Part shown: one piece after another, positions 1-5,116 of the stretch
Layout: each line of letters opens with the position of its first letter
Position numbering within the stretch: position 1 is the stretch's first letter
Source: Thermoanaerobaculaceae bacterium
Lineage (GTDB): Bacteria; Acidobacteriota; UBA4820
Reading direction: 5' to 3'
DNA length: 5,116 nucleotides
NCBI GenBank assembly: GCA_012798145.1
Contig: JAAZNT010000045.1
Location: 1-5,116 of the forward strand
Program-made: the position numbers and the translations under genes
The notes under the pieces: generated by a model
What the model saw: the letters and a program-made list of their open reading frames with translations, nothing else
What the model was told of the DNA's origin: nothing
The model's database searches: none

Positions 1-515
1 AAACCCATTGGAGTTATCAAGTCAAGAACTCTTCCGCTTAACTCTTCCCTGTTCGTTTCCATTTTCACCCGCCTATTTGGATAGATAGGCGTTAATGCGT
101 CAAACCACATTCTTTCTTTGGCTGCCATCGGCGGCTCAAAGTTTATGGCGTCAACTTTAATTAAAGCAAAATATTTTTCCCCTTCCTTAGGAGGGCGAAC
201 CTGCCCTGAAACCGTATCTCCCGTCCTTAGCCCGAACCTTTTAATCTGCGATGGGCTTACATAGATGTCATCAGGTCCTGCAAGGTAGTTATAGTCTGGA
301 GCCCTAAGAAAACCGAAGCCGTCGGGAAGAATTTCCAAAACTCCCTCAGCGAAAATAAATCCGTTCGCCTCAGCCTGCGATTTAAGAATCTGGAAAATAA
401 TGTCCTGTCTTTTCAGGTTTGTGATGCCTTCAATTTTGAACTCTTTTGCAAGTTTAATAAGTTGCTGGGGGGTAAGTTCATGAAGTTTCGCCAAATCAAG
501 ATTGTCTGTTGCCAT
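1..515 (-). CDS. rho: Transcription termination factor Rho, N-terminal part (runs off the left edge)
   Basis: Rho is the hexameric RNA-dependent ATPase and helicase that loads on untranslated RNA and stops RNA polymerase. Only the first 171 residues are in the window. Residues about 8-50 (LHELTPQQLIKLAKEF) are the helical Rho N domain. Residues about 55-125 are the cold-shock-like OB fold that binds RNA, with DGFGFLR at 65-71, GPDDIYVSPSQI at 80-91 and RPPKEGEKYFAL at 108-118. The sequence ends at LDLITPMG, just where family members run into the GQRGLIV stretch before the Walker A motif, so the whole ATPase domain lies outside. There is no inserted N-terminal domain of the kind seen in high-GC Gram-positive Rho. 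The ATG at 515-513 has AGAGG five bases upstream, and the protein begins at the usual family position. It follows lon by 73 nt on the same strand. Identification is very secure from near-invariant blocks. Confidence 0.97.
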   Translation of the reverse strand, partial: MATDNLDLAKLHELTPQQLIKLAKEFKIEGITNLKRQDIIFQILKSQAEANGFIFAEGVLEILPDGFGFLRAPDYNYLAGPDDIYVSPSQIKRFGLRTGDTVSGQVRPPKEGEKYFALIKVDAINFEPPMAAKERMWFDALTPIYPNRRVKMETNREELSGRVLDLITPMG

Positions 516-588
516 TTTCACCTCTTTCAATAAAATTCATTTAATTTGATTTGCTAACAATTCAGTTTGTGTTAATGCGATTTTTATA
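516..588 (-). other. lon-rho intergenic gap, AT-rich
   Basis: These 73 bases separate the lon stop from the rho start and form the only sizeable gap in the window. Apart from the rho ribosome site there is no gene. A bulged stem can be drawn at 553-578 (TAAC-A-CAA pairing with TTG-TTA, six-base loop ACTGAA), but it is AT-rich and has no following T-run, so it is not a convincing terminator. A weak promoter can also be drawn across the lon stop: TTGAGC at 614-609, 17 bases, then TAATAT at 591-586, each 4 of 6 to consensus. I infer that read-through from lon into rho is likely, with possible extra initiation here. Confidence 0.5.
519..525 (-). promoter_or_regulatory. Ribosome binding site of rho
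   Basis: AGAGGTG on the minus strand. The AGAGG core (525-521) is five bases before the ATG at 515-513, good Shine-Dalgarno spacing, which supports this start for rho. Another ATG at 540-538 is in a different frame. Confidence 0.7.
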
Positions 589-2985
589 TTAAAAAACCTT
601 TTCCGCCTGCTCAACTTGGTTTGTGTCAAGAGGAGGAGTAGGCCTGACTACAAAGGGATCCTCCGTAAGCGAATATCTGAAAACATCTTCAAGCGTTTCA
701 ACAAAATGAAAAGTCATACCTGCTTTCAATTTCTCTTGAACTTCGTCGAGGTCTCTCTGGTTATCCTTAGGAAGAATAACTTCATTGATTCCGTGAAGTT
801 TTGCGGCAAGGACCTTTTCTTTAATGCCGCCGACCGGAAGAACCTTTCCCCTTAGGGTAAGTTCCCCTGTCATCGCTATTATATGACGAACTTTAATTTT
901 TGTAAAGGCGGAAACAAGAGCCACCGCCATTGTTATTCCTGCGGAGGGACCATCTTTGGGAATTGCACCTTCTGGAATATGGATGTGAACATCCTGCAGT
1001 TTGAATAAATTTTCAGAAAGCCCAAGACGCTTTGAGTTGCTTCTTATGAAGGAAAGAGCTGCCTTTGCAGACTCTCTCATAACATCCCCCATCTGCCCTG
1101 TAAGTTCAAGGTTTGACCTTCCGGGCATAAGCCGTGCTTCTACAAGAAGTACCTCGCCTCCGTTTTGAGTCCACGCAAGCCCTACCGCAACCCCAACCTC
1201 ATCATCATTCAAAATGAAAGTGTCTTTGTATCTTGGTGTTCCAAGAAACTCCCTCACTTTTTCTGCGTCCATAACTATTTTGGGGTGCTTTTTATCTTTT
1301 ACAACGATGTGGGCTACTTTTCTAAATATTGAAGCGATCTCCCTTTCAAGATTTCTAACGCCTGCTTCTCTTGTGTATTCGTTTATAATTGTTGAGAGCG
1401 CTTCTTCGGTCATCTCAACATCTTTCTTTGTAATACCATGAAGTTTCAACTGCTTTGGAACAAGGTGGGTCTGCGCTATGCAGACCTTATCCACAAGAGT
1501 GTATCCAGAGAAGTTTATGACCTCCATCCTGTCAAAAAGAGCCGCAGGTATAGAATGGGTGACATTTGCGGTGGTAATGAAAAAAACCTGCGAAAGATCA
1601 AACGGCACATCAATGTAGTGGTCAACAAATTCGCTGTTTTGCTCTGGGTCAAGAACCTCAAGAAGCGCTGAAGAGGGATCACCTCTAAAATCAGAGCCAA
1701 GTTTATCTATTTCGTCAAGAAGAAAAACGGGGTTTTTTGTGCCCGCTCTCTTTATCAACTGAATAATCTGCCCCGGGAAAGCGCCAATATATGTTCTTCT
1801 ATGTCCTTTTATCTCCGCTTCATCTTTGACACCGCCCAAAGACAGTCTCACAAATTTTCTTCCCATACTTCTTGCAATAGATTTAGCGACAGAAGTTTTC
1901 CCAGTCCCGGGCGGACCAACAAAACAAAGAATGTTGCTTCTTGATTCTTTTGATAACTGCCTAACTGCGAGAAATTCTATTATTCTCTCTTTCGCTTTTT
2001 CAAGCCCGTAATGGTCTTCGTCAAGAATTTTCATCGCCTTTTTTATATCAAGACTGTCCTCAGTGGTTTTGTCCCAAGGAAGAGATATAAGCCACTCAAT
2101 AAAAGACCTTGAGACTGTCGCTTCCGCTGAAACTGAGGGCATAAGTTCAAGACGCTTGAGTTCAGCAAGCGCTTTTTCTTTTGCAGCATCATTCATCTTT
2201 GAAGATTCTATTTTTGCTTTCAGTTCGTCAATGTCGCTTGAACCGTCTTCCCTTCCCAACTCCTTTTTTATGAGGCGCATCTTTTCGTGGAGATAATACT
2301 CCTTCTGCGCTTTTTCAATCTGCTTCTCAACTTCCCTGTCAATCTTTCTGTCAAGATTGATATGGTCTATTTCAGCAAGAATCACTTTCCTCAGAAGGCG
2401 AAGCCGTTCACCCGCCGACTGAACTTCGAGAAGTTTTTGCTTCACTTCAGTTTTCACCGGGATAGCCGATGAAACCTGAAATGAAAATGGCTCTATATCT
2501 TCTGGAGGAAATGACAGGGCGGGGAGTTCATTTTCAGTCCCGACAAGTTTTCTTGACAACTCTTCATAAAGTCGGTTGACATTATGGGCAAGTTCGCTTG
2601 GAGGAGTATCCTCATAATTATCATCATATTTTAAAATAGCGGCGTAAGCGTTTTCGGCGTCAAGAAGAAAATCTGAAACAATTCCTCTTTCAATTCCTTC
2701 AACAAGAAGTTTTATATGACCATTGGGAAGCTTTATTGACTGAGAAATCTTCCCTACAACACCCACTTTATAAACATCATCCGCTTTTGGATTTTCAACG
2801 GTTGGGTCTTTCTGCAAGACCATAAAAATCTTCTGGTTGCCCGCAAGAGCCGCCTCTATCGCCGATATTGAACTTTTCCTTCCCGCAAGAAAGGGCCTCA
2901 CGGTAAAAGGAAAAATAAGCATATCCCTAAGCCCTATGTATGGGATCACGGTGAAATACTGGTTATTTTCTTTGCTGTTTTTCAC
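589..2985 (-). CDS. lon: ATP-dependent protease Lon (LonA type, S16 family)
   Basis: Lon is a cytoplasmic homohexamer that unfolds misfolded and regulatory proteins with ATP and cuts them in its own chamber. This 798-residue protein has the full LonA layout. The N-terminal substrate-binding domain covers about 13-205. A coiled helical region follows at about 210-280 (EKQIEKAQKEYYLHEKMRLI). The AAA+ module covers about 310-580, with Walker A GPPGTGKT 357-364, pore loop YIGAFPG 399-405, Walker B FLLDEIDK 421-428, sensor-1 N474, arginine finger R486 and sensor-2 R544. The protease domain covers about 590-775, with the catalytic serine S681 in PKDGPSAG and K724 in GGIKEK as the dyad partner, 43 residues apart as in E. 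coli Lon. About 25 proline-containing residues follow FRYSL at the C-terminus. Translation starts at GTG: an in-frame TAG four codons upstream, with no start codon between, rules out a longer protein. It begins 4 nt after the clpX stop. Confidence 0.98.
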   Translation of the reverse strand: MKNSKENNQYFTVIPYIGLRDMLIFPFTVRPFLAGRKSSISAIEAALAGNQKIFMVLQKDPTVENPKADDVYKVGVVGKISQSIKLPNGHIKLLVEGIERGIVSDFLLDAENAYAAILKYDDNYEDTPPSELAHNVNRLYEELSRKLVGTENELPALSFPPEDIEPFSFQVSSAIPVKTEVKQKLLEVQSAGERLRLLRKVILAEIDHINLDRKIDREVEKQIEKAQKEYYLHEKMRLIKKELGREDGSSDIDELKAKIESSKMNDAAKEKALAELKRLELMPSVSAEATVSRSFIEWLISLPWDKTTEDSLDIKKAMKILDEDHYGLEKAKERIIEFLAVRQLSKESRSNILCFVGPPGTGKTSVAKSIARSMGRKFVRLSLGGVKDEAEIKGHRRTYIGAFPGQIIQLIKRAGTKNPVFLLDEIDKLGSDFRGDPSSALLEVLDPEQNSEFVDHYIDVPFDLSQVFFITTANVTHSIPAALFDRMEVINFSGYTLVDKVCIAQTHLVPKQLKLHGITKKDVEMTEEALSTIINEYTREAGVRNLEREIASIFRKVAHIVVKDKKHPKIVMDAEKVREFLGTPRYKDTFILNDDEVGVAVGLAWTQNGGEVLLVEARLMPGRSNLELTGQMGDVMRESAKAALSFIRSNSKRLGLSENLFKLQDVHIHIPEGAIPKDGPSAGITMAVALVSAFTKIKVRHIIAMTGELTLRGKVLPVGGIKEKVLAAKLHGINEVILPKDNQRDLDEVQEKLKAGMTFHFVETLEDVFRYSLTEDPFVVRPTPPLDTNQVEQAEKVF

Positions 2986-2989
2986 TTCT

Positions 2990-4237
2990 TTATCCTAAAT
3001 TTGCGTTTTCCATAACAATTATTGGAGGAGATTTTTTCAAAACAGTGTCCTTGATTATAACAATCTCTTTTACACTTTTTTGAGAAGGAACTTCATACAT
3101 TAAATCAAGCATCAACTCTTCCAAAATCATCCTGAGCCCTCTTGCGCCGATTTTTCTCTCTATTGATTCATCTGCAATGGCATCAAGCGCTTCGGGAGCA
3201 AATGTGAGTTTAACGCCTTCGGTTTCAAAAAGTTTCTGGAACTGTTTTACAAGAGCGTTCTTCGGCTCAACCAGAATTGATTTCAAGGCGTTCTTATCGA
3301 GGTCGTGCAAAGGTGCCATTATCGGAACTCTTCCCACAAATTCTGGAATCATACCATATTGAATTATGTCCTGCGGTTGAACCTTTGAAATCAGTTCCCA
3401 CAACTGGTCGCTTTTGCTGATGTTGGGAGTCCCCCCGTATCCAATTGAAGATTTATGGAGCCGTTTTTCAATTATCTTTTCAAGCCCAACAAAAGCGCCT
3501 CCGCAGATAAACAGAATATTCTTTGTATCTATGGGAATGAACTCCTGATGAGGGTGCTTTCTTCCTCCTTGAGGGGGGACATTTGCAATAGTCCCCTCAA
3601 GTATCTTTAAAAGCGCCTGCTGGACGCCTTCTCCGGAAACATCCCTTGTTATGCTCGGGCTGTCGCTCTTTTTCGCAATCTTGTCTATTTCGTCAATATA
3701 GACAATCCCCTTTTCCGCCCTTGCTTTATCTCCGTCTGCGTTGTTCAAAAGTTTTAAAAGAATATTTTCAACATCTTCTCCTACATACCCCGCCTCTGTA
3801 AGAGTCGTTGCGTCCGCAATAGCAAAAGGAACCTGCAAAAACCTTGCGAGAGTCTGCGCAAGAAGAGTTTTTCCTGTTCCCGTCGGTCCGAGAAGAAGGA
3901 TGTTAGATTTTTGTACTTCAACATCGTCCCCTTTCTTGGGAGCGTTTATTCTTTTGTAGTGGTTATAGACCGCGACAGCGATTCTTTTCTTTGCGAATTC
4001 CTGTCCGATAACATATTCATCAAGGTAACTTTTTATCTCTTTCGGCTTTGGAGTTGAATATAAGTTACTATCTGAAGTTTTTGGAGAAGAAAAATCTTCA
4101 GAAAGAATTTCAACACAGGTTTCAACGCACTCATTGCAAATAAAAACACTGGGGCCTGCGATCAATTTCTTGACATCCCTCTGCGCTTTGTTGCAAAAAG
4201 AGCACCTATGTTCTCCGTCAATGTATCTTCTGTTCAT
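2990..4237 (-). CDS. clpX: ATP-dependent Clp protease ATP-binding subunit ClpX
   Basis: ClpX is the AAA+ unfoldase that recognises tagged substrates, unfolds them and threads them into ClpP. At 415 residues it is of normal length. The N-terminal zinc-binding dimerisation domain has C12, C15, C34 and C37 (CSFC and CNEC). After a short linker comes the AAA+ module: Walker A GPTGTGKT 117-124, pore loop 1 GYVGED 150-155, Walker B VYIDEIDK 179-186, the RKH loop 226-228, GGAF 246-249, arginine finger R303 in PEFVGR, and sensor-2 R366 in GARGLR. The ClpP-docking loop reads SSIGYGG, so the tripeptide at 265-267 is IGY where IGF is the norm. The ATG at 4237-4235 follows AAAGGAG by seven bases. It lies 16 nt after clpP and 4 nt before lon, so clpP and clpX are almost certainly co-transcribed. 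Confidence 0.98.
   Translation of the reverse strand: MNRRYIDGEHRCSFCNKAQRDVKKLIAGPSVFICNECVETCVEILSEDFSSPKTSDSNLYSTPKPKEIKSYLDEYVIGQEFAKKRIAVAVYNHYKRINAPKKGDDVEVQKSNILLLGPTGTGKTLLAQTLARFLQVPFAIADATTLTEAGYVGEDVENILLKLLNNADGDKARAEKGIVYIDEIDKIAKKSDSPSITRDVSGEGVQQALLKILEGTIANVPPQGGRKHPHQEFIPIDTKNILFICGGAFVGLEKIIEKRLHKSSIGYGGTPNISKSDQLWELISKVQPQDIIQYGMIPEFVGRVPIMAPLHDLDKNALKSILVEPKNALVKQFQKLFETEGVKLTFAPEALDAIADESIERKIGARGLRMILEELMLDLMYEVPSQKSVKEIVIIKDTVLKKSPPIIVMENANLG
2993..2996 (-). promoter_or_regulatory. Ribosome binding site of lon, inside the clpX end
   Basis: AGGA on the minus strand lies in the last two sense codons of clpX (TTA GGA), directly before the clpX TAA. Seven bases separate it from the GTG start of lon. 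The position suggests that ribosomes finishing clpX help initiate lon, which would compensate for a short SD and a GTG start. The next in-frame GTG, at codon 13, has no purine-rich site upstream. Confidence 0.6.
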
Positions 4238-4244
4238 AAAAACG

Positions 4245-4251
4245 CTCCTTT
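4245..4251 (-). promoter_or_regulatory. Ribosome binding site of clpX
   Basis: AAAGGAG on the minus strand in the 16-nt clpP-clpX gap, seven bases before the ATG at 4237-4235. Strong match and good spacing; it fixes the clpX start right before the zinc domain. Confidence 0.8.
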
Positions 4252-4253
4252 AA

Positions 4254-4853
4254 TCACTTCTTCAATTCTGCTGCGGCGTGGTGAGCGGAAATAGTGTCAA
4301 TAAGCCCGTACTCAAGGGCGTTTTCCGCCGTCATAATGAAGTCTCTTTCGCAGTCTTTCCTTATCTCGTCTATCGGCTTACCTGTGTGTTTGTTAAGAAT
4401 TTCAAAAAGCAGTTCTCTCATTCTCAAAATTTCCTTGGCGTGGATATCAATGTCTGTAGCCTGTCCGCTTACTCCTCCGAGGGGCTGATGAATAATCACC
4501 CTTGAATGAGGTAACGCAAATCTCTTCCCTTTTGTTCCCGCCGCAAGAAGAATCGCCGCCATAGAAGCCGCCTGCCCTATGCAAATTGTGTTTATATCCG
4601 GCTTGACAAACTGCATCGTGTCATAAATAGCAAGCCCTGCCGTAATAAGACCTCCGGGGCTGTTTATATAAAGCCAGATGTCCCTTTGCGGGTCTTCCGC
4701 CTCAAGGAAAAGCATCTGGGCAATTACAAGATTTGCGAGGTGGTCATCAATTTCATCGCCAATAAAAATTATGTTGTCTTTGAGAAGACGACTATAAATA
4801 TCATAAGCCCTTTCTCCTCTGCTTGTTTGCTCAACGACTATCGGAATCAGCAT
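4254..4853 (-). CDS. clpP: ATP-dependent Clp protease proteolytic subunit ClpP
   Basis: ClpP is the S14 serine peptidase whose two stacked heptameric rings form the cutting chamber fed by ClpX. Counting from the ATG at 4853 the protein has 199 residues, a typical length. The catalytic triad is S97 (GQAASMAA), H122 (IIHQPLGG) and D171 (CERDFIMTA). The oxyanion-region motif INSPGG is at 63-68, and AIYDTMQF lies on the strand that follows. The N-terminus LIPIVVEQTSRGERAYDIYSRLL is the usual mature axial-loop start, so there is essentially no propeptide. Two ATG codons stand in tandem at 4856 and 4853. GGAGG is two bases from the first and five from the second, so I prefer the second; the alternative adds one methionine. 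The start lies inside the last codons of tig, overlapping by 23 nt. clpX follows after 16 nt, which fits a dedicated ClpXP pair. Confidence 0.98.
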   Translation of the reverse strand: MLIPIVVEQTSRGERAYDIYSRLLKDNIIFIGDEIDDHLANLVIAQMLFLEAEDPQRDIWLYINSPGGLITAGLAIYDTMQFVKPDINTICIGQAASMAAILLAAGTKGKRFALPHSRVIIHQPLGGVSGQATDIDIHAKEILRMRELLFEILNKHTGKPIDEIRKDCERDFIMTAENALEYGLIDTISAHHAAAELKK

Positions 4854-5115
4854 CATTACCTCCCTTGTCTTTTTCGGGGGTTTCCTCTAAATATTTTATT
4901 TTAACATATTTTGAGATATTTTCAAGGGCTTTCTCTTCAGCGAGTTTGAATTTTATATCATCTATTTGTCCGTTTTTCTCAAGAATTTCTTTTATTTTTG
5001 AAACTGCCATTCCTTCGTTGTCGGCAATGTTTTTCAGGAATGAATCAATATCTTCATCTGAAAGCGTTATCTTTTCCTGTTCTATAAGTTTTGAAACAAT
5101 AAAATAAGCCCTGAT
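4831..5115 (-). CDS. tig: Trigger factor, C-terminal part (5' end beyond the right edge)
   Basis: Trigger factor is the ribosome-bound chaperone and prolyl isomerase that meets nascent chains at the exit tunnel. The window holds the last 94 residues, ending in TGA at 4833-4831. They run from IRAYFIVSKLIEQEKITLSD through SFLKNIADNEGM and FKLAEEKALENISKYVKIKY to an acidic, polar tail. This is the pattern of the helical C-terminal chaperone domain: a helix with IxxxExI, a D/E-rich turn, and a closing helix around EEKAL followed by a V/I-K-I strand. The ribosome-binding and isomerase domains are outside. Identity rests on this pattern plus the classic tig-clpP-clpX order; similar helices occur in SurA-like chaperones, but the context argues against those. 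The last 23-26 nt overlap clpP in another frame. The final residues (GGNDADSDSR) are partly dictated by the clpP ribosome site and start. Confidence 0.87.
   Translation of the reverse strand: MRAYFIVSKLIEQEKITLSDEDIDSFLKNIADNEGMAVSKIKEILEKNGQIDDIKFKLAEEKALENISKYVKIKYLEETPEKDKGGNDADSDSR
4859..4863 (-). promoter_or_regulatory. Ribosome binding site of clpP, within the tig end
   Basis: GGAGG on the minus strand inside the tail codons of tig. Spacing is two bases to the ATG at 4856 and five to the ATG at 4853, which favours the second as the true start. Its place within tig, with the overlapping frames, suggests translational coupling. Confidence 0.75.
4898..4925 (-). promoter_or_regulatory. Candidate sigma70-type promoter for clpP inside tig
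   Basis: On the minus strand TTGAAA (4925-4920, 5 of 6 to the -35 consensus) is followed after 16 bases by TAAAAT (4903-4898, 5 of 6 to the -10 consensus). TGT stands directly before the -10 box, giving an extended -10. Transcription would start near 4891, leaving about 35 bases before the clpP start. The match lies in lysine- and isoleucine-rich codons, where AT-rich hexamers occur easily, so it could be chance. Confidence 0.4.
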
Positions 5116-5116
5116 G

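Noticed and set aside
553..578. Rho-independent terminator between lon and rho
   Set aside because: The stem is AT-rich with bulges and has no T-run on its 3' side. The T-run that exists (596-591) is in the lon end without a GC-rich hairpin before it.
624..629. Perfect TTGACA hexamer near the lon 3' end
   Set aside because: At 16-18 bases downstream there is only GC-rich sequence with nothing like a -10 box.
616..855. Plus-strand open frame of 79 codons opposite the lon 3' end
   Set aside because: It lies wholly within lon on the other strand and has no recognisable domain; lon is certain here.
1515..1700. Second minus-strand frame inside lon (61 codons)
   Set aside because: It is an alternative frame over the Lon Walker B and sensor-1 region. 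lon reads through without interruption, so it is neither a frameshift nor a separate gene.
3012..3040. Possible lon promoter inside clpX: TTGAAA, 17 bases, TGTTAT
   Set aside because: The -35 box is good, but the -10 box matches only 4 of 6 and lacks the key second-position A. It sits in conserved-frame coding sequence.
4823..5107. Plus-strand open frame of 94 codons opposite tig and the clpP start
   Set aside because: Its low-complexity F/S/I-rich product is what an antisense reading of lysine- and glutamate-rich tig gives. The minus-strand frame matches trigger factor and its context.
1..5116. A novel defence, mobile or accessory system
   Set aside because: Every base except short gaps belongs to five conserved housekeeping genes. 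I see no repeats array, integrase, transposase or unknown protein.

Overview
The window is a compact, single-direction block of housekeeping genes, all read from the minus strand. In transcription order (high to low coordinates) they are the 3' end of trigger factor (tig), clpP, clpX, lon and the 5' end of rho. This is plainly bacterial chromosome. tig-clpP-clpX-lon is a widespread bacterial arrangement; rho directly after lon is less usual. The Shine-Dalgarno sites are GGAGG-like. By eye the G+C content is in the low to mid 40s percent, and the proteins are rich in AAA lysine and CTT leucine codons. The proteins do not let me name a phylum. A Gram-negative-type or uncultured lineage seems more likely than an enterobacterium, but that is inference only.

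Layout: tig C-terminal part 5115-4831; clpP 4853 (or 4856)-4254, starting inside tig; a 16-nt gap; clpX 4237-2990; a 4-nt gap; lon 2985-589 with a GTG start; a 73-nt AT-rich gap; rho from 515 off the left edge. No stretch above 75 bases lacks a gene. The open frames on the plus strand are shadows of these genes. There is no RNA gene, mobile element or CRISPR array.

Together the genes form a protein quality-control set. Trigger factor handles nascent chains at the ribosome, ClpX unfolds tagged substrates into the ClpP chamber, and Lon degrades misfolded proteins by itself. Rho, the transcription termination helicase, is attached at the end. All catalytic and nucleotide-binding motifs visible in ClpP, ClpX and Lon are intact. 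The ClpP-docking tripeptide of ClpX reads IGY instead of the usual IGF.

The tight spacing, the tig/clpP overlap and the lon ribosome site inside clpX point to coupled expression. One good sigma70-like promoter candidate lies in the tail of tig and would serve clpP. No previously undescribed system is apparent; the findings are modest variations on known genes.
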